Source: Phytophthora sp. 'mugwort'
Taxonomy: Eukaryota > Oomycota > Peronosporomycetes > Peronosporales > Peronosporaceae
Assembly (NCBI GenBank): GCA_033558025.1
Contig: JAUCEF010000007.1
Location: 5,456,001-5,520,000, forward strand
Direction: 5' to 3'
DNA length: 64,000 nucleotides
The position numbers were made by a program, and so were the translations under genes. Within the stretch, counting starts at the first letter, position 1. Each line of letters begins with the position of its first letter. Below the pieces are notes generated by a model, which was not told the origin of the DNA, did no database searches, and saw only the letters and a list, made by a program, of their open reading frames with translations. This document shows, piece after piece, positions 1-9,817 of this stretch.

Positions 1-941
1 TCGATCAAATTGGCGAACTTGGACTTGTCGTTGCAAATATGGTGCGTGGCACCGCTGTCGACCGCCCACATCCCGGACACATTCTTGTCCGTCGAAACTC
101 CACATTCCAGGGAAACCGCGAACGCCACTCGATCGTAGTCGCTGTCGTTTCTCCACTGGATGTTGTTGGCCCCGCGTCCACGGCCGTTGCCGCCGCGTCT
201 TGGCCCTCGGTTCTCGTCCTTCTGCTTGGTCCAGCACTTGTCAATGACATGCCCCAATTTACCGCAGTACGTGCATTGGTGAGGCTCACGGTCGGTGTTG
301 AACGCCTTGGCCGCGTTCTCAGTCTTCACCGTCGCCGTCTTCTCGCCTTGTCGCTTGATGTGCTCGTTCGTGAGCACCTTCACAACGTCTTGCGACCGCA
401 GCTCTGCATTGCTCATCTCCAAGTTCAGCACGACGTTCTCGTAGCTCTTGGGGAGACTGCGCAGCAAGCAGATCGCCACGTTCTCGTCCTCCATCTTGGC
501 GCCGATGCTGCTAAGCTTGGCGCTGATGTTCAGGACTTCGTTGCAATGATGCAACACATTGCCGCCTTCCGACATCTCCATGCTGAAGAGTTGTCGCTTC
601 AGGTAGATGCGACCAGCCTTCTGCGATCCACCGTACAGCGTCTTCAAGCGCGTCCACGCGACCCAGGCTTCCTCGCAGTCATCGACCACGTGATGGTAGT
701 CAGCGTCCATGTGGAGCAACATCAGTCCGAAAGCGATGTTGCTCGACTTGACGTAGTCGTCCTTGGCCCGGGAGTCCGTGAAGCTTGGCGTCGTCTCCCG
801 GTTCACGACATGCCACGTCGACTTGGTCAGGAACACGCCACGCATGTAGCGGTTCCACGTCGCGTAATTGTCTCCGTTGAACTTGTCGATAGAGACCTTG
901 GTCGAGACGTCTTGGGCAGAGGACATGGTGCTTGGGCTCAT
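1..941 (-). CDS. Copia-A gag and start of protease, cut by the window edge
   Basis: This is the 5' part of a Copia-A polyprotein that runs off the left edge. The Gag region would form the particle shell and bind genomic RNA. The start codon at 939-941 lies inside the primer-binding site and gives the family N-terminus [11 protein letters not shown]2CX4HX4C zinc knuckle ([14 protein letters not shown] type) lies near 239-280, and the protease DSGAT motif near 50-65. Compared with other copies it lacks 15 bases (5 codons) near 140, in frame, in the Asp/Tyr-rich stretch after the zinc knuckle. I see no stop in this frame to the edge, so it may belong to a longer intact copy outside the window. 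Confidence 0.85.
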   Translation of the reverse strand, partial: MSPSTMSSAQDVSTKVSIDKFNGDNYATWNRYMRGVFLTKSTWHVVNRETTPSFTDSRAKDDYVKSSNIAFGLMLLHMDADYHHVVDDCEEAWVAWTRLKTLYGGSQKAGRIYLKRQLFSMEMSEGGNVLHHCNEVLNISAKLSSIGAKMEDENVAICLLRSLPKSYENVVLNLEMSNAELRSQDVVKVLTNEHIKRQGEKTATVKTENAAKAFNTDREPHQCTYCGKLGHVIDKCWTKQKDENRGPRRGGNGRGRGANNIQWRNDSDYDRVAFAVSLECGVSTDKNVSGMWAVDSGATHHICNDKSKFANLI

Positions 942-945
942 AACC
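930..945 (-). promoter_or_regulatory. Primer-binding site, tRNA-iMet anticodon-arm type
   Basis: On the minus strand this reads GGTTATGAGCCCAAGC, directly next to the LTR end. It is complementary to GCUUGGGCUCAUAACC, the 5' side and loop of an initiator tRNA-Met anticodon arm (GGG stem, CUCAUAA loop). The ATG in it is the gag start codon. Drosophila copia is known to prime from a 5' half of tRNA-iMet; use of the same mechanism here is inferred. Confidence 0.8.
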
Positions 946-1288
946 TGATAAAGGTGTTGAGGTCTTGAAGCGAAGCTTGGACGGAGCGAAGGGAGTTCTG
1001 CACTTGGGTGCGGGGACCGGAGTGAAGACCACTTGAGCTGAAGAAGGAAGATTCGAAAGTGATTGATTTATCGGAGCTTACACTACCTAGTCTACCACAT
1101 AGATATGCAGCCCTGCATCCAATCATTTGGTGCATCCAATCACCAACACTTCGCACTCATCCAATCATCCTACTCGTCTAATCATCGGTTGCGTAAACAA
1201 CGTGCCGTAAACATCGCGGGATCGTATTGGACCGGTTCGGGTTAACCGGTTACTGGTACACAGTACCAAAACCCGGCAACCCTCAATA
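946..1288 (-). repeat. Copia-A LTR shared by two elements
   Basis: A 343-bp A1-type LTR. It is the 5' LTR of the element at 1-941, because the primer site and gag follow. It is also the 3' LTR of the deletion derivative at 1289-8674. Its U3 start abuts integrase-linker coding sequence at CCGAAC with no polypurine tract between. One LTR serving two elements indicates LTR-LTR recombination. Confidence 0.85.
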
Positions 1289-3305
1289 GTTCGGTGCGAA
1301 GGGGAGTCGTTCGGTGCACTTGCTTCTTCCAGTCCAGGTCGATGACGCACAGCGCGTGGTCTTCTCGAAGCTTCATCTTCGTCACTCGGGCGGCTCTTGC
1401 GCTTCCCTGCCTGTTTGTACTCCGTCTGGCGCGGACCATCATCGTCGATGTCGAGCGAGTCGAAGTCCAGGTCGTCGACATCTTCATCAAAAATCGGCGG
1501 TGAAAATCCAAAGGTCGATTCATCGAAGTTGACATCGCGACTGATGACCACCTGTCCCGCCTCGATGTCATAAAGTCGATACGCCTTGGACACTTCTTCG
1601 TAACCCAGAAACAATCCGGCGCGAGCCTTGGGATCCCACTTGAGTCGCTTCTCCTTCGGAGTCAGGATGTACGTCCGACAGCCGAAAACACGCATGTGCT
1701 TCACACTCGGCTTGGACTTGTAGACGATCTCGAACGGAGTCTTGTGCTCGATCTTGGGTGACGGCAGGCGGTTCTTCACATAGATGGCCGTCATCGCCGC
1801 CTCAGCCCAGAAACACTTGTCCAGCTTGGCGTGATGCAGCATGCTGCGGCCGATCGTGACGATAGTTCGGATGGCTCGCTCTGCCGTGCCGTTGGTCTGG
1901 TGCGCGTACGGAACCGTGGTTTGCTGCTCGATGCCTTCGTCTTCGTAGAAATCCTTGAGCGAGTTGGTCGCAAACTCACGAGCTCCGTCGTGCCGCACAG
2001 ACTTGACCTTCTTGCCGAACTGCGTCTGCACCTTCATGATGTATGTCTTGATGCAGTCTTCACTTTCCGACTTGGCACGCAGACAGAAACCCTTCATGCA
2101 TCCGCTGGCTTCGTCCACGATCAGTAGCAGATACTTACTGCCGCCAAGCGAGTTGTCCTCCATGGGTCCGCAGATGTCAAAGTGGAGCAGCTCAAATGTG
2201 TCGTAGCGACGCTTGTCACGGTTGCTTGGGAATGGTTTTTGGACCATTTTGCCTTGCTGGCAACCACGACACACACTTGGTCCACTCGACTTGGAAGGTG
2301 CTTTCGTGGTCCTTGATCATCTTGGTGTCGACCATCTTGCGAAGAACCTCGACTGGAGCGTGACCCATACGCGCGTGCAAATCGACCGTCCTTCCACTTG
2401 TCGCCGCATTTGCCGATCGCTGAGGTGTGCGAAGCCAGTAGAGTCCATCCACGAGATCCGCCGTCGCCACCACTTGATTCGAGTCCTTGCGCGAAACGTG
2501 CATCTCAGTGCCGTCAAATACCACTTGGAACTTGCCATGCTTGTTTATCTGCGGCACTGAAAGCAGATTCTTGCTCATATTTGGCACGTAAAGCGCGTTC
2601 TTGATCTCGATCTCGCGCTCGTCGCCGTTAGGCAGGACCACTCTTTCCACGATGGTCCCCACACCCTTGATGGCAGCCTTGTTGCCATCGGCCACCGAAA
2701 GTTCGCCTTCACTTCGCTCGATCAAATTGGCGAACTTGGACTTGTCGTTGCAAATATGGTGCGTGGCACCGCTGTCGACCGCCCACATCCCGGACACATT
2801 CTTGTCCGTCGAAACCCCACATTCCAGGGAAACCGCGAACGCCACTCGATCGTAGTCGTTGTCGTAGCCGTCGCTGTCGTTTCTCCACTGGATGTTGTTG
2901 GCCCCGCGTCCACGGCCGTTGCCGCCGCGTCTTGGCCCTCGGTTCTCGTCCTTCTGCTTGGTCCAGCACTTGTCAATGATGTGCCCCAATTTTCCGCAGT
3001 ACGTGCACTGACGAGATTCTCGCTCGGCACTGAACGCCTTGGCCGCGTTCTCAGTCTTCACCGTCGCCGTCTTCTCGCCTTGTCGCTTGATGTGCTCGTT
3101 CGTGAGCACCTTCACAACGTCTTGCGACCGCAGCTCTGCATTGCTCATCTCCAAGTTCAGCACGACGTTCTCGTAGCTCTTGGGGAGACTGCGCAGCAAG
3201 CAGATCGCCACGTTCTCGTCCTCCATCTTGGCGCCGATGCTGCTAAGCTTGGCGCTGATGTTCAGGACTTCGTTGCAATGGTGCAAGACATTGCCGCCTT
3301 CCGAC
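1289..3305 (-). pseudogene. dA element: 3' gag, protease and integrase, no RT/RNase H
   Basis: Downstream part of a Copia-A polyprotein whose gag was split by the Copia-B at 3306-7954. In coding order it has the end of gag, a zinc knuckle near 2968-3009, the protease motif [12 protein letters not shown] near 2757-2790, the pre-integrase His/Cys motif (HARMGH to CRGCQQGK) and the integrase core with D-D35-E spacing. A one-base insertion near 2303 breaks the frame at the pre-integrase region. Coding stops after SPSHR, at CCGAAC, directly against an LTR, so RT, RNase H and the polypurine tract are absent. The same truncation occurs at 12500, 35601, 38330 and 49699. It could move only with proteins from an intact element. 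Confidence 0.85.
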
Positions 3306-3617
3306 ATAAGGCTTGGTCGCTTGATGGCAAAATGCAAAGTGATTGATTTAGGTCCTTAGTTCGCAAACTCCTTGCTACCTCTAAGCCTACAGTTCTACCT
3401 ACTGGGTACACTCTACTGGATTCTCTACTGGATACTGAGTTGCTTCAGCCAATCAGGAAGTGCCACGTAGAGCCCATCTTGTACCCACAATCTTGTACCC
3501 ACGTGCATCGTAATCATCGTCCCGTAATCGCCGGAGTGATTGCGGTGCCACTGAGTGAAGGTCATACCGGTATCCTACCGGTATACAGCAGCTGGTCGAG
3601 ACGTCTCCTTGACAACA
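3306..3617 (-). repeat. Copia-B 3' LTR
   Basis: A 312-bp LTR of the short type. On the plus strand it runs from ATAAGGCTTGG to CCTTGACAACA. Its U3 carries two TACCGGTA palindromes 11 bp apart near 3566-3585. The end of the element's coding frame (stop at 3575-3577) lies inside it. Confidence 0.85.
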
Positions 3618-6600
3618 CTCCCACTCGACTCGACATCTGTTGTACCTTGGATCCCGAGCTTTTTCCGAAGAACTTCAAACTGCACAGCAGTGATCGCCTT
3701 CGTCATGATGTCGGCCAGCATGTCGGTTGTCGAGACGTACTGCAGCACCACTTGACCGTCTTCCACCTTTTCGCGCACGAAGTGGTAGCGAATGTCGATG
3801 TGCTTGGTGCGCTTGTGGAAGTCCGGGTTCTTGGCCAACGCGATGGAGCCTTGGTTGTCCTCGTAGATCAGCACTGCGTCGTCGTTCTTGATCTCACCGA
3901 TTTCATGCAGGAACGCCTTGAGCCACAACGCCTCTTGCGTAGCTTCCGAGAGCGCCATATACTCGGCCTCTGTCGACGATAGCGCTACTGTCATCTGCTT
4001 CTTGCTGCGCCAGCTCACGCATCCCCCGTTCATCATGAATGCGTAGCCACTTGTACTGCGACGTGACTCGATATCGCCCGCCCAGTCCGCATCTGAGTAG
4101 CCGCGAATACCTTCTTTGTCCTTCGCGGTGAACTCGATGCCGTGCGTCGTCGTGCCTCGAATATACCGAAGTATTCGCTTGAGTGCCTGCCAGTGTGTGG
4201 GACATGGATCCGACGCGAATTGACTTAGTGAGCCCACTGCTGTCGCCAGGTCCGGACGTGTGCCCACCATTAAGTACATGAGGCAGCCTACAGCATTCCG
4301 GTACGGCACGTTCTTCATGTGTCTTCGTGCTTGCAGTCTCCTTCGCACATGTTCTTGGTTAGCTTGAGTCCCGGATCTTGTGGCGTTTTCACGGGCTTGC
4401 AATCTTCCATGCCAAACTTGTTCAGGATACTTTGCGCGAATTTGGTCTGCCGAATCGTTACAACGCCGACTTCTCGATCTTGCTTGATTTCCATACCGAG
4501 AAAGTAGCTGAGGTCGCCAAGGTCCGTCATCTCGAACCGATCGCTGAGTGACCGCTTGGTCGATTCCAGCAAGTTATCGTCGTTGCTTGCAATGATGAGG
4601 TCGTCAACGTAGAGCACCACCAGTACCATGATGTCGCCGTCCCTCTTGATGTACACGCAGTGGTCGGTCTTACACTTGGTGAACTCGATCTATAGCATGA
4701 AGTCGTCGATGGTCTGGTTCCACATGCGTGGCGACTGTTTCAATCCGTACAGTGCCGACTGTTTCAATCCGTACAATGACCGCTTGAGCTTGCATACGTA
4801 CTCCGGGTGGTCTTCGTCAACGTATCCGTCGGGCTGTTGCATGTAGATTTCCTCGTCCAGCACGCCATTCAGGAAACCCGTCTTGACATCCATCTGATGC
4901 AGCTTGAGACCGTACTTGGCAGCCATGCTCAACACCACCCGGATCGACGTGAACTTGGCCACTGGTGCGAATGTCTCCTCATAGTCGATGTCGTACTTCT
5001 GCGAGAACCCCTTGGCCACCAGGCGCGCCTTGAACCGCTCGATCTCTCCGGCTTGGTTCTCCTTCACTCGAAACACCCATCGGCAGCCGATCGCCTTGCG
5101 TCCCTTAGGCAACGGCACCACGTCCCACGTCTCGTTCTTGCAAAGCGACTCGTGTTCCGAGTCACAAGCTTCCTTCCACTTGGTTGCGTCCTTGGATTCC
5201 ATCGCCGACTTGAATGTGGCCGGCATTTCTCCCACTGAATCCACGACATAAGCAGCCTCGAAGTCTTGACTTTCTTGAGCCGCGGCCGACATCTCGTCCA
5301 GAGTCAGGTGTCGACTCTGCCGCTTGGCACTTGGAACTTCCACAGCTTCTTCCAGCGACTGCGTCCGCGGGTGTCGCTTGCTGCCTGGTTCAAAACCTTC
5401 GTCCCGCGCTGCTTCTTCGTCTTCTTCTTCTTTGTCGTCTTCATCCGACTGCAACGAATCTTGATCCGTCGTCTCTTCATCTTGAATGACCACCACCTCT
5501 CTCTGATGGTAGTCACGTCTCCCACTGTCGAAGACGTCTTCCATAAACTGCGCGTCGCGGCTCACCAGCACGCGACCGCTCTTGATCTCTTCGAAACGGT
5601 ACGCTTTCTCATGCTCCGAGTATCCCAGGAACCGACAGCGCACCGACCGAGCGTCAAACTTGGTGCGCTTCTCCTTCGGCACGTGCACGTACGCGTGACA
5701 ACCGAACACCTTGAGGTTCGCTAGCAGCGGTTTCTTGCCTGTCCAAACTTGGTGCGGCGACTTGCGTAGTTGATGGCACGCGTCGGACACCGATTACGGA
5801 GAAACGTAGCTGTCAGGATAGCTCACCCCAATACGTCTTGGGCAATCCAGCATGTTCGAGCATGCAGCGCGCACACTCCACCAACGTCCGGTTCATGCGG
5901 ATCCGTTCAGCTGAGGCGTGTATGGCGGCGTGAACCTCTGCATGATACCACGGTCCGCACAGAACTTGGCCATCTCACCCGAAGTGTACTCGCCGCCGTT
6001 GTCGCTCCGGAGTGTTTTCACGCGCTTGCCGGTCTGAGTTTCAGCAAACGCCACAAACTTAGCGAATTTGGCAGCCACCTCGGACTTGTTCCGGAGCAAG
6101 TACACCACACAGAAGTGCGACTTGTCGTCAATGAACGTGACGAAGTAGCGCTTGCCACCAACCGTTGGTGTCTGCATGGGGCCGCACACATCGCTGTGAA
6201 CCACCTCCAGCACTTGCTTCGCACGGTTCGGCGACGACTTCATGTAGCTCACTCGCGTTTGTTTGCCGAGTGAGCATCCGTCGCACAGCTCCCACTGCTT
6301 CACCGACGCCATGTCGATACTAACACCGTAGCCCTTCTTGACGATGGCGTCTAGACCGCCATGGCCGATGTGCCCAAGTCGAAGGTGCCAGAGGTACGAC
6401 GTGGTGTCCCCTTGGCGATCCTTCGAACTTGCCGCATTGGCCTCGTCAGGCATCATCGGAGTCATGCACAGCTTGAACAGCCCTTTGCCCTCACGAGCGC
6501 CGAGCTTCCACTTGAGACTCTTCGTTTCAGCGAAGCACCCGTCGCTCTCGAAGATAACTGGCCCGACGTCCTTAGTGAACCGACCAACCGAAAACAGGTT

Positions 6601-7638
6601 GCGCGACAGCTTCGGAATGTGCCACACGTTCGTGAGTACACCCTTCTTCATGCCGCGCGGGGTCTTCATCGACATCACAATGTCGCCGGTCCCCACAGCC
6701 TGAACCACACCGTCGTCCGCGAGATGCACATCCACCGGAGAGATCTTCTTGTAGTTCTTCATGTACTCCTTCGAGTACGTCATGTGCTGCGTCGCACCCG
6801 AGTCGACCAGCCACACTCCATTCGACTTGGAGGCACCCGTGTTACCACCAACCGAGAAGAGGAAGTCGCCAGAGTCGTCTTCACTCTGCGCGATATTCGC
6901 TCGTTGCGGCCTCTGCCGCTCCGCGTTCTCGCGGATTCGCACCGGACACTTGGCGATCCAATGTCCGTGCTCGCCACAGTAGTGACAGGCACTAGTCTTC
7001 TTCGCCTGCCGACCCTTGCGCTTCATGTCCTCATGCAGCAGCCGAGACGTCACGGGTTCCCACGACAGTGAGTCGGCGCTCGACTCCAACGCCGTGATCA
7101 GGAACTGGTACGACTCGCTCAGACTTCCCCAAAGCGTGATCACCAAGTCGTCCTCGCTGACCGGAGCGCCCACTGCGTCGAGCTGCTCCGCCAGCGTCTT
7201 GATCTTGTTAATGCGCTCCAGCACATCATCACCTTCGTCCATCATCGTCGTGAAGAAACGCCGACGAAGAAAGAGCTTGTTGGCCAAACTCTTCTTCTCG
7301 AAGTGTCCTTCCAGTCTTGACCATGCATCATGCGCGCCACTCGCCGAGCGAACCAGCGGCAGCTGCGAATCCTCCATCGCGAGACAGATCATCGCCAGCG
7401 CCTTGCGCGACTTCTTCCGAAAGAGCGCTTGATCCGCCGCAGTCTGGCAGTGCTCCAGCTTCACTTCCCCACTTGTCACTTCCCACAGTTCGCGCTCCTC
7501 GAGCACCATCTGCATCTTGAACTTCCACGTGTGGAAGTTAGCTCCGTCGAACTTGTTGATGCGGAAGGCAGAAGGCGGCGTGGCGTCCATGGCGAAGGCG
7601 TAGTCGGGGTCTTCAGAGAAGGCGGGGCTTGGGCTCAT
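3575..7638 (-). pseudogene. Copia-B1 gag-pol, broken in several places
   Basis: Remains of a single Copia-B polyprotein, read from 7638 down. Gag opens with MSPSPAFSEDPDY and has a CHYCGEHGHWIAKC zinc knuckle near 6950-6992, then protease WLVDSGATQHM near 6790-6825, the pre-integrase motif (HLRLGHIGHG), integrase, RT with YVDDLIIAS near 4590, and RNase H ([10 protein letters not shown]). Lesions are a 7-bp deletion near 5896 in the integrase motif LNGVAERMN, small indels at about 5770-5830, an AAG to TAG stop at 4690-4692 after DDFML, and a one-base loss near 4318. An in-frame 24-bp duplication at about 4738-4785 repeats LYGLKQSA in RT. The conserved Trp codon near 6622 is UGG here, while four other B copies have UGA. 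Confidence 0.85.
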
Positions 7639-7642
7639 AACC

Positions 7643-7954
7643 AAAAGGCTTGGTCACTTGATGGCAAAATGCAAAGTGATTGATTTAGGTCCTTAGTTCG
7701 CAAACTCCTTGCTACCTCTAAGCCTACAGTTCTACCTACTGGGTACACTCTACTGGATTCTCTACTGGATACTGAGTTACTTCAGCCAATCGCAGAGCGC
7801 CACGTCGATGCCCATCTTGTACCCACAATCTTGTACCCACGTGCATCGTAATCATCGTCCCGTAATCGCCGAGTGATTGAGGTGCCACTGAGTGAAGGTC
7901 ATACCGGTATCCTACCGGTATACAGCCGCTGCTCGAGGCGCCTCCTTGACAACA
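7643..7954 (-). repeat. Copia-B 5' LTR, short U3 variant (v1)
   Basis: A 312-bp LTR beside a primer site at 7627-7642. It has two GATTACG repeats in U3 and the variant GAGGCGCCTCGAGCAGCGG near its start. The same variant reappears at 46625-46936 in the opposite orientation, which marks one edge of the inverted segment. Confidence 0.88.
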
Positions 7955-8327
7955 CCGACATCTCCATGCTGAAGGGTTGTCGCTTCAGGTAGATGCGACC
8001 AGCCTTCTGCGATCCACCGTACAGCGTCTTCAAGCGCGTCCACGCGACCCAGGCTTCCTCGCAGTCATCGACCACGTGATGGTAGTCAGCGTCCATGTGG
8101 AGCAACATCAGTCCGAAAGCGATGGTGCTCGACTTGACGTAGTCGTCCTTGGCCCGGGAGTCCGTGAAGCTTGGCGTCGTCTCCCGGTTCACGACATGCC
8201 ACGTCGACTTGGTCAGGAACACGCCACGCATGTAGCGGTTCCACGTTGCGTAGTTGTCTCCGTTGAACTTGTCGATGGAGACCTTGGTCGAGACGTCTTG
8301 GGCAGAGGACATGGTGCTTGGGCTCAT
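7955..8327 (-). pseudogene. 5' part of Copia-A gag, cut by the Copia-B insertion
   Basis: N-terminal portion of gag ([16 protein letters not shown]...) of the dA element whose remainder is at 1289-3305. It ends at the codons for SMEMS, where Copia-B inserted with duplication of CCGAC. The start codon is inside the primer-binding site at 8316-8331. It carries two markers, T in SSTIAFG and P in KRQPFSM, found again in the inverted block-Y copy at 46252-46624. Together with 1289-3305 it gives gag, protease and integrase but no RT. Confidence 0.88.
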
Positions 8328-8331
8328 AACC

Positions 8332-8674
8332 TGATAAAGGTGTTGAGGTCTTGAAGCGAAGCTTGGACGGAACGAAGGGAGTTCTGCACTTGGGTGCGGG
8401 GACCGGAGTGAAGACCACTTGAGCTGAAGAAGGAAGATTCGAAAGTGATTGATTTATCGGAGCTTACACTACCTAGTCTACCACATAGATATGCAGCCCT
8501 GCATCCAATCATTTGGTGCATCCAATCACCAATACTCCGCACTCGTCCAATCATCCTACTCGTCTAATCATCGGTTGCGTAAACAACGTACCGTAAACAT
8601 CGCGGGATCGTGTTGGACCGGTTCGGGTTAACCGGTTACTGGTACACAGTACCAAAACCCGGCAACCCTCAATA
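8332..8674 (-). repeat. Copia-A 5' LTR of the dA element
   Basis: A 343-bp A1-type LTR inserted in a Copia-B2 integrase gene: flanking B2 sequence ends at the codons for FIDDKS. The primer-binding site is at 8316-8331. The matching target duplication cannot be seen because the far end of this element has recombined with its neighbour. Confidence 0.88.
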
Positions 8675-9458
8675 CGACTTGTCGTCGATAAAGGTGACGA
8701 AGTAGCGCTTGCCGCCAAACGTCGGCGTGCGCATGGGCCCGCATACGTCACTGTGCACAACCTCAAGTAGTTCATTGGCACGCTTGGGCGATGTCGATTC
8801 GAAACTCAATCGCGTCTGCTTGCCGAGCGCGCATCCGTCGCACGTCTCCCACTTGCTCGCGGACCCGAGGTCAATGCCGACGCTGAGCTTCTTCTTGACG
8901 ATGGCGTCGAGCCCAGCGTGACCGATGTGGCCTAGTCGAAGGTGCCAGAGGTACGACTTGGTGTCCCCTTGGCTCCCGTTCGGACTCGCCGAATTCGCTT
9001 CGTCCAGGCGCACGGGCGTCATGCACAGCTTGAACAGCTTGCCGTCACGCGCACCTATCGTGCACTTCATCCCCTTCAGCACGATGAAGCATCCGTCGCT
9101 GTCGAAGGTCACTGATCCGACGTCCTTGGTGAAGCGCCCGATCGAGAAGAGGTTGCGCGTTAGCTTGGAATGTGCCACACGTTCGTGAGCACACCCTTCT
9201 TGATGCCACGAGGCGTCTTCATCTCCATCACAATGTCGCCGCTGCCGATCGCTTGAACCACACCGTCGTCTGCGAGACGCACGTCGACCGGAGTGAAGGC
9301 CTTGTAGTTTCTCATGAACTTCTTGGAGTGCGCCATGTGCTGCGTCGCACCCGAGTCGACCAGCCATGTGCCACTCGCCGACGCAGCCATGGCCGCATCG
9401 TCATCGCCGTCGACGAAGAAGAGATAGTCGCCGGAGTCGTCCTCACGCGCGACGTTGG
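8675..9458 (-). pseudogene. Copia-B2 fragment: protease to integrase
   Basis: A 784-bp piece of Copia-B2 coding sequence from just after the zinc knuckle through protease (WLVDSGATQHMAHS), pre-integrase (HLRLGHIGHAGLDAIVK) and the first integrase aspartate region (HSDVCGPMRTP). It is cut at both ends by LTRs: Copia-A at 8674 and a plus-strand Copia-B LTR at 9459. A one-base deletion near 9171, in the HIPKL codons, breaks the frame. A copy of the same length lies inverted at 45122-45905. Confidence 0.85.
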
Positions 9459-9813
9459 TGTTGTCAAGGAGACGTCTCGACCAGCTGCTGTATACCGGTA
9501 GGATACCGGTATGACCTTCACTCAGTGGCACCGCAATCATTTCTGTGATTACGAGACGAAGATTACGTCACGGTGTTTATGGGACGGTGTTTACGCCACG
9601 GACGATTACGCCATGGGTGGGTACAAGATTGTGGGTACATGATGGGCTCTACGTGGCACTCCCTGATTGGCTGAAGTAACTCAGTATCCAGTAGAGAATC
9701 CAGTAGAGTGTACCCAGTAGGTAGAACTGTAGGCTTAGAGGTAGCAAGGAGTTTGCGAACTAAGGACCTAAATCAATCACTTTGCATTTTGCCATCAAGT
9801 GACCAAGCCTTTT
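9459..9813 (+). repeat. Copia-B 5' LTR, long U3 variant (v2)
   Basis: A 355-bp LTR starting TGTTGTCAAGG. Its U3 has two TACCGGTA palindromes at 9493-9500 and 9504-9511, and five GATTACG/GTTTACG repeats at 9547, 9561, 9575, 9589 and 9604, a 14-bp period. The 312-bp LTRs have two such repeats, which accounts for the 43-bp length difference. The primer-binding site follows at 9814-9829. Confidence 0.88.
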
Positions 9814-9817
9814 GGTT

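Larger units (their letters stand above)
3306..7954 (-). mobile_element. Copia-B1 element inserted in Copia-A gag (block X)
   Basis: A complete-length but defective Copia-B provirus: 3' LTR 3306-3617, internal region 3618-7642, 5' LTR 7643-7954. Target duplications CCGAC at 3301-3305 and 7955-7959 are in direct orientation (the match extends to CCGACAT if the last two LTR bases are counted as flank). The host is the gag gene of the dA element, cut at the codons for MEMSEGG. The equivalent insertion in block Y has one target copy inverted, so this block keeps the original arrangement. Confidence 0.9.

Noticed and set aside
930..945. tRNA gene suggested by the initiator anticodon-arm sequence
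   Set aside because: Only the 16-base primer-site complement is present. The acceptor, D and T arms are missing.
39..968. Long plus-strand open frame of about 300 codons opposite Copia-A gag, repeated at 18951-19961, 34306-35280 and elsewhere
   Set aside because: It lies antisense to gag in every A copy and follows the GC-rich codon pattern of the real gene. It has no recognisable domain, and its ends fall in different places in different copies.
4738..4785. In-frame 24-bp duplication in RT (LYGLKQSA repeated) as a new functional insertion
   Set aside because: It occurs only in the X and Y minus copies, which share it by the segmental duplication, and both carry stops beside it. It is best read as a replication slip in a dead copy.
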